Source: JAKPRU01 sp029568995 (GTDB lineage Bacteria; Hinthialibacterota; Hinthialibacteria; Hinthialibacterales; JAKPRU01). From it: 64,000 nt of DNA. Both the position numbers and the translations under genes were made by a program. The notes beneath the pieces are model-generated. The model was not told where the DNA came from. It worked only from the letters and a program-made list of their open reading frames with translations, and searched no databases. Positions 25,196 through 33,113 of this stretch are shown here, piece by piece (within the stretch, counting starts at the first letter, position 1; every line of letters begins with the position of its first letter). The DNA lies in NCBI GenBank assembly GCA_035430965.1, contig DAOMHQ010000002.1, positions 4,316 to 68,315 of the forward strand, given 5' to 3'.

Positions 25196-27494
25196 TCATT
25201 TCATTTCGTTGTGTGGAAAGGGCCGGTGCCTGGCGGTTATGCTATCGATTTGCGCGATTATTGGAGTGGCCCCGGTAATCATGGCGCGGACACTCATTCA
25301 CCCCAGCCAGATTGAGGATGTCTATCTCCGAAACACCGGGGATGCCTCTACCGGCGACATCGTTGCGGCGACCTCGCAGGTGATGGCCGCCACATTGGTT
25401 GTGAATGGAAGCGACACTGCGGCAAGGATATTCCTGGCCGACGATGTCCAGGAAAAATTGTGGATTACGACCAACGGCTATGATATCCGTATTGACCCGA
25501 ACTATGGGGTCTCTCCGGAAGCCCCGGCCACTGCGTTTATTCAGCTGGGAACCACAGTCGGCTTTGATGATGTTCTCGGCGACAAAATCACGTTCTGGTC
25601 GCATTCGTACAAAATCGGCCTCTCCCCGTTCGACCTGGACGTTACCTCGGATCGAAATATCAAATTCCACTCCGACACGGCAGAGGATCTGTTTCAAATT
25701 CTGGGAGATGAAGGCGATATCGTGGCGAAAAACAACGTCACCGCGGGGGCGAGCATTTATGCCGTGACCGCATTTCGATTTGTTGAGCAACAACCCGGCG
25801 ACAAAATCTACCTATATTATCCGAACTACAAAATCTCGATCTCGCCGAACGATCTCGATGTCTTCTCGGATCGCTATATCAGGTTCCATTCCGATACGAA
25901 CGAGGATGCCATGGTTCTGGACGCCGATCCCGGCGACCTGACCGTGGAAGGCCGTATGAAAGCGCCAAGTGCCGTGTTCGGGGCGACGGACGATCCTCCT
26001 GCGGGCTACTCGCTGGTGGCGGACAGCGCCTGGATCGGGAATCTGAATAGTACCGGCAGTTCGGATTTCGGATGGACTGTCTCCGGGAACAATGTACTCT
26101 CCAATGTCAGCGGGAATGTCGGGATCGCCACGTCCGAAACGAATGAGAAACTGACACTGGACGGCGTGCTAAGCCTGAGTAACCAGACCGTCGATCCGAC
26201 AAGCAGTTCCCAGTACGGGAAGATCTTCTCAGCGCCCAGGCTGGTCGGACAAATCGCACCGTATACATCTCTGTTGCTGCATACGGACGGTGCCGACGGA
26301 GCGACTTCGTTCAGCGATAGCGCAATCTCCGCCCACGTCATGACAGCATACAATGGCGCTCAAACCGATACCGACGCGTTCAAGTTCGGAACGAGCAGCG
26401 CGAAGTTCGACGGGACGAACGATTACATCGACGCGCCGGATCACGCGGACTGGAACGTGGGAGGCGATGACTTCACCGTCGATTTCTGGTTCAAACGCGA
26501 TGGCGGAACCGGCGCGTATCGGTATTTCTGTGGTCAGTACATTGACGCACCGGCGAACGGCGGCGTCTACCTGTTGATGCGAAACACCAATCTTGTTGAG
26601 GGGGGAATCTATTACGGAAGCTCTTACACCACCTTGCAGCATACTTCGGCGATCACGGACGCGAATTGGCACCATGTCGCTTTTTCTCGAAGCGGGGATT
26701 ATTTGCGCCTGTTTGTGGACGGTGTCAATTCGGCTACCGCGACTGTCACGGGCGTGACAGTGAACAATTCTTCTTCCCGGTTTGCCGTGGGACGGATGGG
26801 CGAGTACAACCAGGACTATTGGAAAGGATGGATCGACGAATTCCGTTTCAGCAAGGGCATTGCCCGCTGGACAGAATCCTTTACACCGCCGACCTCTCCC
26901 TATCCGGACGGGTATTTCGACACGAATGCGCTGTATTTTCTCGATGGGAATGGTCGAAGGTATCTGCTGTCGGCGTGGGAAGAAGACGAATCGGGAATGC
27001 ACTACCAGGGAGGATACCTCGGCCTCGGCACGGAGGAGCCGCAACGGGTCCTGGAAATCGGGGTAGGGCACGGCAACGCGCGTGCCGATGGCTGGGATGT
27101 CTGGAGCGCGGCGAAATTCAAGAAAGATATTGAGCCTCTGACTCCGGAGGATCGCTCGTCAATCCTTGGTGAATTGCAGAACGCCCCTCTCTGTTACTTC
27201 CGCTATAAGGGGGAACCGAATACTCACCGGAAACGGCTAGGTTATTTGGTTGAGCAGGCCCCTCAGTCCATCATCTCACCGGATGGTCTGTCCATCAGCC
27301 TGAGCGACGGACTCGGCTTGGCATTCGCCGCGCAGATGGCGCTTCTGGATCGGATTGACGCGCTGGAGCGGAGTCTCGTGGACGCCGGGATTCCACTTGC
27401 GACTCCGACCGCCACGCCTGCCCCGGCATTCACGCCGATGCCGACCGCAACGGCTACTCCCGTGAGTGCGACGCAGGAATCGGAGGGGAATTGA
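25170..27494 (+). CDS. Secreted fibre-like protein with LamG and S74 chaperone domains
   Basis: The 774-residue protein has a Sec-like signal (LAVMLSICAIIGVAPVIMA). Two similar beta segments follow (about 130-260): GDKITFW...DLDVTSDRNIKFHSD and GDKIYLY...DLDVFSDRYIRFHSD. A laminin-G/concanavalin-like domain covers about 370-570 (KFDGTNDYIDAP, WHHVAFSRSGDYLRLFVDG, WKGWIDEFRFSKG). A peptidase S74 intramolecular chaperone (about 640-735, SAAKFKKDIEPL...GYLVEQAP) and a Thr-Pro tail (TPTATPAPAFTPMPTATATP) finish the chain. S74 domains trimerise fibres and cut themselves off. A signal peptide plus a Thr-Pro tail after S74 is unusual for a phage fibre and resembles this genome's own secreted proteins. 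Confidence 0.75.
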   Translation: MMTNSPTSSHFISLCGKGRCLAVMLSICAIIGVAPVIMARTLIHPSQIEDVYLRNTGDASTGDIVAATSQVMAATLVVNGSDTAARIFLADDVQEKLWITTNGYDIRIDPNYGVSPEAPATAFIQLGTTVGFDDVLGDKITFWSHSYKIGLSPFDLDVTSDRNIKFHSDTAEDLFQILGDEGDIVAKNNVTAGASIYAVTAFRFVEQQPGDKIYLYYPNYKISISPNDLDVFSDRYIRFHSDTNEDAMVLDADPGDLTVEGRMKAPSAVFGATDDPPAGYSLVADSAWIGNLNSTGSSDFGWTVSGNNVLSNVSGNVGIATSETNEKLTLDGVLSLSNQTVDPTSSSQYGKIFSAPRLVGQIAPYTSLLLHTDGADGATSFSDSAISAHVMTAYNGAQTDTDAFKFGTSSAKFDGTNDYIDAPDHADWNVGGDDFTVDFWFKRDGGTGAYRYFCGQYIDAPANGGVYLLMRNTNLVEGGIYYGSSYTTLQHTSAITDANWHHVAFSRSGDYLRLFVDGVNSATATVTGVTVNNSSSRFAVGRMGEYNQDYWKGWIDEFRFSKGIARWTESFTPPTSPYPDGYFDTNALYFLDGNGRRYLLSAWEEDESGMHYQGGYLGLGTEEPQRVLEIGVGHGNARADGWDVWSAAKFKKDIEPLTPEDRSSILGELQNAPLCYFRYKGEPNTHRKRLGYLVEQAPQSIISPDGLSISLSDGLGLAFAAQMALLDRIDALERSLVDAGIPLATPTATPAPAFTPMPTATATPVSATQESEGN

Positions 27495-27740
27495 ATGAAC
27501 CGAAGGCCGACCTACAGCCCCGAATATGTGGAATTGCGCACGGCCATCGAGCATGTGACTGCGCGCGTGGAAGGCATCCAGATGTTGTTGCGCGATATCC
27601 AGCGCGATTTCGCGCGGACCGAATCCATGGTGTTGAAGAACCGAAGCGATATTGCGGCGATCAAAATCACAGCCTCGCTTCTCGGAGCCGCCGCCGGGGC
27701 ATTTATCGGCCTGTTCGGGAAATCCTGGTGGCCCTTCTAA
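27495..27740 (+). CDS. Holin/XhlA-like small membrane protein
   Basis: The 81-residue protein has an N-terminal helix (YVELRTAIEHVTARVEGIQM) then one membrane segment near the C terminus (LLGAAAGAFIGLFG). This is the layout of haemolysin XhlA-type proteins found in phage lysis cassettes. The ATG directly follows the stop of the fibre gene. A lysis role is inferred from layout and position. Confidence 0.5.
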   Translation: MNRRPTYSPEYVELRTAIEHVTARVEGIQMLLRDIQRDFARTESMVLKNRSDIAAIKITASLLGAAAGAFIGLFGKSWWPF

Positions 27741-27784
27741 CCAACGGTCTTGTTGAAACACGAATATTCTCTGAGGAGACAAAG

Positions 27785-27946
27785 ATGGTTGATCCGAAAG
27801 GCGATCCCGCACTGACCTGCGAAGAGGAGGAGACCGGACGGATGTCTCTGTCTGCACCTCTCACCTCCGATGGAGCGATACCCGCGGTCGAGGTGACTGT
27901 CCGGTTCCCCGAGAACAGTGTGCATTTCGTCTATTTCCTTGCGTGA
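27785..27946 (+). CDS. Small acidic protein of unknown function
   Basis: This 53-residue protein (MVDPKGDPALTCEEEETGRM at its start) follows TGAGGAGACAAAG, an excellent ribosome site. It sits in the phage-like cassette between the holin-like and the BppU-like genes. The C-terminal half is a beta-strand-rich segment ending VTVRFPENSVHFVYFLA. I do not recognise it. Confidence 0.45.
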   Translation: MVDPKGDPALTCEEEETGRMSLSAPLTSDGAIPAVEVTVRFPENSVHFVYFLA

Positions 27947-27962
27947 TTGGAGAGTTCGAAAC

Positions 27963-28274
27963 ATGACCACGACCATTCTGTTGACCCGAAACGATCACGG
28001 GATCCAGTTGCGATTCACCTGCCAGGACCATGAAGGCAATCCCATCGATCTCACAGACCGCGAGGTCCATTTTCTTCTGGAATCCGACGGGGAGATTCTG
28101 AACGCAGATCGGAGCCTGTGTGAGAACATCGACTCACCGGCAGGAAAGGCCGCTTATACAGTGGACGCCGCCGATACAGCCCAAGTGGGAATCCTGAAAG
28201 GCCGCCTGCGGCTGCAGAGTGAAAGCCTTCAGGTGGAGAATCTCGAACCGATTGCAGTCCGGGTGAAAGAATGA
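27963..28274 (+). CDS. BppU-like baseplate protein
   Basis: The 103-residue protein has the pattern of the BppU N-terminal domain, which attaches receptor-binding proteins to a phage baseplate: GIQLRFTCQDHEGNPIDLTD, a hydrophobic strand (VHFLLESDG), and GKAAYTVDAADTAQVGILKG. Its stop overlaps the start of the lysin gene by four bases. Assignment is by pattern and position. Confidence 0.45.
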   Translation: MTTTILLTRNDHGIQLRFTCQDHEGNPIDLTDREVHFLLESDGEILNADRSLCENIDSPAGKAAYTVDAADTAQVGILKGRLRLQSESLQVENLEPIAVRVKE

Positions 28275-28750
28275 GGCGCAACGAGATCCGCCTGACAGAG
28301 CATTTCCTTCTCTCGGAATTTGAGGATAAAGCCACCGGGCTGGTGTGCATTCACCCCTTGTTGCCGCTGCGACTGGAGCAACTGCGCATCCGGCTGGGCA
28401 CTCCGTTGCAGGTCACCTCTTCCTGTCGGACCTGGTCGGAACATCGGCGCATCTACCGGCAGCAATATGGTGAAAGGTGGGCGGAGGAGATCTGCCTTAT
28501 GAGCCGTCATCTCCTCTGCGGCCCGGACGAAGAGGATTTTCAGAAATACCCCGTACTGCTGGAGCGACTCGGAGACCTGATGTATCTACCTGTAAAATCA
28601 ACTCTTACATGTTGTGCCGCCGACATTCGCCAACCAGCAAATATCCCTCCAGGAACCTTTGAAACCATCGCCCGTTCCCTCTTCGATTTCGTGAAACCGT
28701 ACCCTTGGGGACTTCATGTCGATCTGCGCCACACCTCGCTGGACAAGTAG
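28271..28750 (+). CDS. M15-type peptidase-like lysin, possibly degenerate
   Basis: The 159-residue protein begins LTEHFLLSEFEDKATGLVCIHPLLPLRLEQLRIRLGTPLQVTSSCR, which follows the pattern of zinc D-Ala-D-Ala carboxypeptidase domains. In that family a His-x6-Asp pair and a later His bind zinc. The later His is seen in WGLHVDLR. The first motif is not intact: the expected segment reads STLTCCAADI with no His, while SRHLLCG lies about 40 residues earlier. The protein could have an insertion or be inactive. A four-base overlap couples it to the preceding gene. Confidence 0.55.
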   Translation: MRRNEIRLTEHFLLSEFEDKATGLVCIHPLLPLRLEQLRIRLGTPLQVTSSCRTWSEHRRIYRQQYGERWAEEICLMSRHLLCGPDEEDFQKYPVLLERLGDLMYLPVKSTLTCCAADIRQPANIPPGTFETIARSLFDFVKPYPWGLHVDLRHTSLDK

Positions 28751-28880
28751 CCCGCAGAATCTCTTTTTGCCGTCCGAACCACCGCGATCTGACGGGAATC
28801 CGTCGTGATTCTATTGGAGGTTTTCGGACCTAAATCAAGTAAGCCAAGGTGGTTAGTTCCTCTTCTGCCAGATGTTCATT

Positions 28881-28896
28881 TTACAACATATAGGTG
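28881..28896 (+). promoter_or_regulatory. NrdR box 1 upstream of nrdJ
   Basis: The 16-mer TTACAACATATAGGTG matches all eight core positions of the NrdR consensus acaCwAtATaTwGtgt. It lies 16 bases before a second box. NrdR is the ATP/dATP-sensing repressor of ribonucleotide reductase genes. The nrdR gene is not in the window. Confidence 0.6.
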
Positions 28897-28912
28897 ACTG
28901 GACATAAAAAAA

Positions 28913-28928
28913 GCACGATATGTTGTAA
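28913..28928 (+). promoter_or_regulatory. NrdR box 2 upstream of nrdJ
   Basis: The 16-mer GCACGATATGTTGTAA matches seven of eight core positions of the NrdR consensus. Its 3' half is the exact mirror of the 5' half of box 1, within 13-base inverted arms at 28879-28891 and 28918-28930. It ends 7 bases before the -35 element. Confidence 0.55.
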
Positions 28929-28935
28929 AAAAAGC

Positions 28936-28964
28936 TTGACAGGCGGTCCGAGAACTCGTATGGT
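28936..28964 (+). promoter_or_regulatory. Sigma-70 promoter of nrdJ
   Basis: TTGACA (28936-28941) and TATGGT (28959-28964) are separated by exactly 17 bases. The start would be near 28971, giving a leader of about 130 bases to the GTG at 29103. The two NrdR boxes lie immediately upstream. Confidence 0.65.
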
Positions 28965-28998
28965 GAAGTTCACCTGAAGATGGACTGACTGTTTTTTG

Positions 28999-29028
28999 AA
29001 CACACTCGGTGTGAGGGTGTGTTTTTTT
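28999..29028 (+). terminator. Terminator-like hairpin in the nrdJ leader
   Basis: AACACAC (28999-29005) pairs with GTGTGTT (29017-29023), followed by a T-run to 29028. An alternative hairpin CACAC-TCG-GTGTG (29001-29013) uses the same 5' arm and would prevent the terminator. It lies between the promoter and the nrdJ start, so it is either an attenuator or the end of a roughly 60-base RNA. Confidence 0.5.
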
Positions 29029-29102
29029 CGCTTCTACTGCTCGTGGTGGCCGGCTCGCATTGCGGGCCGATAAATACGTGTTGAGGGATCGGAGAGAGAA
29101 TC

Positions 29103-31356
29103 GTGGGTGAATTGGCAATTACCGAAAACGGCGATTTGGTTCAGACCAATGGGCACGAAGGCGCGTCCGCCGTGGGGATTGTCCCCGTGGAAAGCGGATT
29201 GCAGGTTCCGAGGCGATGGACTTCGCCCGGGCGGAATCCTTTCGATCAAGTCAAGTGGGAAACCCGCAAAGCCACCATTACGAATGAAAAAGGCGAGGTG
29301 GTATTCGAACAGGAGAATGTCGAGGTCCCCTCTTTCTGGTCGCAGATGGCCACGAATGTGGTGGTCTCGAAGTACTTTCGCGGCAAGGTCGGCACGCCAG
29401 GCAGGGAAAAGAGTATCCGGGAGCTGATCGGCCGAGTCGTGCGGACTCTGCACGAGTGGGGCACGAAACAGGGCTATTTTGCCACGGAAGAGGATGGGCA
29501 AGCCTTTGCGGATGAACTGACCGCTCTCCTGCTGACTCAGAAAGCCTCGTTCAACAGCCCGGTCTGGTTCAACCTGGGGGTGGAAGAGCATCCGCAGTGT
29601 TCGGCGTGTTTCATCAATTCCATTCAAGACACCATGGAATCGATTCTGAACCTGGCGAAGATCGAGGGGATGTTATTCAAATACGGTTCCGGCACGGGGA
29701 CGAACTTTTCAACCTTGCGTTCCTCCAAGGAGCACGTAACCGGGGGTGGAACGGCCTCCGGGCCGGTCTCATTTATGAAGGGATACGACGCGTTTGCGGG
29801 AGTCATCAAGTCCGGCGGCAAAACCCGTCGCGCCGCCAAGATGGTTATTCTGAATATTGACCATCCGGATATTGTCGAATTTATCAACTGCAAGGTCACC
29901 GAAGAGAAGAAGGCGTGGGCGTTGATCGAACAGGGATACGATGGATCTTTCAATGGGGAAGCCTATTCCTCGGTGTTTTTCCAGAACTCCAATAACAGTG
30001 TCCGGGTGACCGATGAGTTCATGGTCGCTGTCGAGAAAGACCTGCCATGGAACACCCGCGCGGTGGTCACCGGCGAGATCATGGATACTTTTCGCGCGCA
30101 GGACTTGATGCGCATGATCTCCGAGGGAACGCATGTGTGCGGCGATCCGGGGATGCAGTTCCATTCGACGGTGAACAAGTGGCATACCTGCCCGGTAACC
30201 GGCCCCATCAATGCCTCGAATCCCTGTTCGGAATTCATGTTCCTGGACAACTCCGCCTGTAACCTGGCCTCGCTGAATTTGCTGGGGTTTCAGCGTTCGG
30301 ATGGGCAGTTTGATGTGGACGGATTCCGCCATGCGGTGAACATTGTCCTTCTGGCGCAGGANNNNNNNNNNNNNNNNNNNNNNNNNNNNNNNNNNNNNNN
30401 NNNNNNNNNNNNNNNNNNNNNNNNNNNNNNNNNNNNNNNNNNNNNNNNNNNNNNNNNNNNNAGAGGAACATCTGCCGGTATTCGATTGCGCATTCAGGCC
30501 TGCGAACGGGGAGCGGTCCATTGATTACATGGGACATCTCCGCATGATGAGCGCGGTGCAACCGTTTCTGTCCGGGGCGATTTCCAAGACGGTGAACATG
30601 CCGAATGAAGCCACCGTTGAGGATATCATGAAGACTTACATGGAAGGCTGGAAACTCGGATTGAAGGCCGTTGCGATTTATCGCGACGGCTGCAAACGTA
30701 CACAGCCGCTCAATACCAGCCTGGCGGGCAGAAAAGACAAGACAGGCTTGCCCTCAGCCCAGCCCTACCGGAGACGGTTACCGGATACCCGCAAAGCCAT
30801 TACTCACAAATTCAGCGTAGGCGGGCATGAGGGCTATCTTACGGTCGGCATGTATGAGGATGGGAAACCCGGCGAGATTTTCCTGACCATGTCGAAAGAG
30901 GGAAGTGTCGTTTCGGGCCTGGTGGATTGCTTTGCGACAGCGATTTCTATGACTCTGCAGTATGGGGTCCCGCTTCCGGTGCTGGTACAGAAATTCAGTC
31001 ACATGCGCTTTGAGCCGTCCGGATGGACCAGCAATCCGAGGATTCGGGTAGCCAAGTCCATCATCGACTATATTTTCCGCTGGCTTGCTTCCGAGTTTCT
31101 TGCCCCCGAAGAATGCGAACGAATCGGGATTCTGAGCGAGGACAAGAACGGCGCCGGGAAGACGGACGATGAAGAGAACGGTTTTGCTTCTTCTTCTGCC
31201 GATGGGGTCGCATTGGCCTCTACCATTTCGTCGGAAAATGTAACGTTCCAGACGCAGGAGGACGCTCCGCCGTGCGCGGAGTGCGGCGCAATTATGGTGC
31301 GCAGCGGGACCTGCTACAAATGCCTCAATTGCGGCGCGACCAGCGGGTGTTCGTGA
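29103..31356 (+). CDS. nrdJ: Adenosylcobalamin-dependent (class II) ribonucleotide reductase, interrupted by a gap
   Basis: NrdJ makes deoxyribonucleotides without oxygen or a metal-radical subunit. The N-terminal part (29103-30361) shows NSPVWFNLGV, CSACFIN (redox Cys) and the substrate site NPCSEFMFLDNSACNLASLNL. The C-terminal part (30462-31356) shows FDCAF..., the phosphate-site segment NMPNEATVEDI, GLKAVAIYRDGCK and a final zinc ribbon CAECG...CYKCLNCGATSGCS. A 100-N gap (30362-30461) lies between them, and the reading frame on either side differs. About two hundred conserved central residues are missing, so the true gap is longer. The GTG start follows GGAGAGAGAATC. Two NrdR boxes and a promoter precede the gene. 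Confidence 0.93.
30362..30461. other. Assembly gap (100 N) inside nrdJ
   Basis: Exactly 100 undetermined bases, a placeholder length. The coding frame changes across it, so the gap size is arbitrary. Confidence 0.95.
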
Positions 31357-31385
31357 GAAGAATATGGGGCGGGCACAGAATTGGG

Positions 31386-31416
31386 CAGGCACGGGGGCCT
31401 GCCCCTACGGTAATCA
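31386..31416. repeat. GGGCAGGC...GCCTGCCCCTA palindrome after nrdJ
   Basis: GGGCAGGC-ACGGG-GCCTGCCC is followed by CTACGG, so the element in reverse begins with TAGGGGC like the palindromes at 18914 and 22128. It lies between convergent genes just after the nrdJ stop. Confidence 0.45.
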
Positions 31417-31455
31417 AGATTCGTCGGGGCAATTCATTGTGGTTGCCCCTCTTGC

Positions 31456-32205
31456 TTAATATTTTCTACACACGAATAGCGGGCAACCATCGCCGGATGC
31501 AAGAACGCTTTCCCGAACCTCGAATCCGGTCCTTTCAAGAAGATCGCGCCAGACCTCTTTCCCGAAAAGCCCGCTCAGGTGCCGGTCGGTTTCGATTCTG
31601 AGTTTCTTCCCTTCTCGGATCAGGTAGACGAAAGTCATTTCGTATACGGAATCGGAAGGATCGGCATCGAACAGATTCTCCAGGAAAATGACTTCAGTGT
31701 TCCCCCGTGAGTAATTCGCGCAGAAGGTTCGATTCTGTTCAAATGTTTCGATTGTCTGTTCCACGAGCAGGATAAGGACGCCGTCAGCCTTAAGATGCCC
31801 ATAAGCCGTTCGCATTACGGAATGGAGGTCGTCTTGTGTCAGCATATAGTTGATCGAGTCACCGATCAGGACGGCATCAAACGTTCTCGTGAGACGAAGG
31901 GTCCGCATGTCTCCGGGCATATAATCGACTTCGGGATTGAGGTGTTTCGCCAGGGAAAGCATTTCAATGCTGATGTCTACGCCGGTAATCTGAAAATAGT
32001 TCTTGAGTGTATGGTCCGTATGACCGCCGCCGCAGCCGAAATGCAGCAGTGTCTTGGGCGGATTGGATGTGGCCTCGCAGAATAGTCGGCGCAGTTCCTC
32101 CGCCTCTTTGATATAGGCTTCCGGTGGACTGATGATCGGCCAGAGCCAGGCGAGATCCCCATACAGGCGTCGTTGGTCTTTCAATCCGGATTCGGCCGAA
32201 CACAT
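31456..32205 (-). CDS. SAM-dependent methyltransferase
   Basis: The 249-residue class I methyltransferase has motif I as LLHFGCGGGHTDHTL, motif II as GVDISIEMLSLAK, and the acidic FDAVLIGDSINYM. A C-terminal beta domain (YLIREGKKLRIETDRHLSG) is the usual cap. The substrate is not readable. It lies 19 bases downstream of a GT2 gene on the same strand, so it may modify a glycan or lipid carrier. Confidence 0.8.
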   Translation of the reverse strand: MCSAESGLKDQRRLYGDLAWLWPIISPPEAYIKEAEELRRLFCEATSNPPKTLLHFGCGGGHTDHTLKNYFQITGVDISIEMLSLAKHLNPEVDYMPGDMRTLRLTRTFDAVLIGDSINYMLTQDDLHSVMRTAYGHLKADGVLILLVEQTIETFEQNRTFCANYSRGNTEVIFLENLFDADPSDSVYEMTFVYLIREGKKLRIETDRHLSGLFGKEVWRDLLERTGFEVRESVLASGDGCPLFVCRKY

Positions 32206-32224
32206 CGTTCATATACTCCGATGG

Positions 32225-32950
32225 CTATTTCCGCAGCCCCTCTTGTCGCAGGCGGCGACGGAACTCCAGAAGTGCAAGGAAATAATTCCAGCTGTCGCGT
32301 AAAGGTTTCACCGTGGATTTGCAGTCCCAACGTCGGATAAATGTACAGGGGATCTCCCGGATCACAAGCCCGGAATGGTAGGCGAGGGCCATGACCTCCG
32401 TATCCCAGAACCACTGCTTGTTTCTGCACCGCTGCAGGATGGGAAGAATGGCCTCCCGACGAAAGAACTTGTAGCCCGCCTCGGTATCTTTCAATGGAAG
32501 GCTGAGAAGACGGCGAACGAGCCGACGATACCCGACGCTGAGAACGTCCCGCAAAATATCGTCGAAACAGAGCTGAACCTTGTAGATGCGGTAAGCGGAA
32601 GCGACGTCCGCACCGTCCTCCAGTGCGTTCAACATGCTGGGGATGTACCGGGCGTGGACCTCCAGGTCGATATCCAGGAATCCGACGTATTTTCCCGTGG
32701 CCGCATGGAACCCGTCCATGACCGTTCCGCCACGCCCGAAATTTGTCCCGTGGAGAATCGAGCGCCTCCGAGGATCGCTGTCACAAAGAGCGGCGATGAT
32801 CTCCCGTGTCCGGTCCCGGCTGCAATCGTCGACGAAAATCAGTTCGTAGTCACAGTGGATCTGCTTGAGGACGCGGTCGATCTCGGCAACGCTGGCTTCC
32901 AGAACGCGCTCCTCGTTGTAGCAGGCGATGACCACGGAGAGATCCGGCAT
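32225..32950 (-). CDS. GT2 glycosyltransferase (DPM1-like, soluble form)
   Basis: The 241-residue protein begins LSVVIACYNEERVLEASV. It carries FVDDCSRDRT and the metal site LDIDLEVH, then EAGYKFFRREAILP in the acceptor region. The family transfers a sugar to polyprenyl phosphate or to a glycan. It lacks the C-terminal membrane pair seen in the gene at 18968. ATG 32950 is preferred; the reading frame upstream overlaps the divergent gene at 33114. It is paired with the downstream methyltransferase. Confidence 0.85.
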   Translation of the reverse strand: MPDLSVVIACYNEERVLEASVAEIDRVLKQIHCDYELIFVDDCSRDRTREIIAALCDSDPRRRSILHGTNFGRGGTVMDGFHAATGKYVGFLDIDLEVHARYIPSMLNALEDGADVASAYRIYKVQLCFDDILRDVLSVGYRRLVRRLLSLPLKDTEAGYKFFRREAILPILQRCRNKQWFWDTEVMALAYHSGLVIREIPCTFIRRWDCKSTVKPLRDSWNYFLALLEFRRRLRQEGLRK

Positions 32951-33113
32951 GGGGATTCGCGCTCCTATCCAAAGCAGGTTTTCGAGAGTTTGACACAGGA
33001 CGTGGAAACAGGCCAGTGTCCGGTGGACATTGCGGGAAAATCGGCCTACATTTCTGACTTGCCCGGATCGGGCCGATTTGCAGACAATCCCAATACCCAG
33101 GGAGATCGCACGC

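Noticed and set aside
28971..29102. Cobalamin riboswitch before nrdJ
   Set aside because: The leader is short and has no B12-box-like sequence or multi-arm fold; NrdR boxes explain regulation better.
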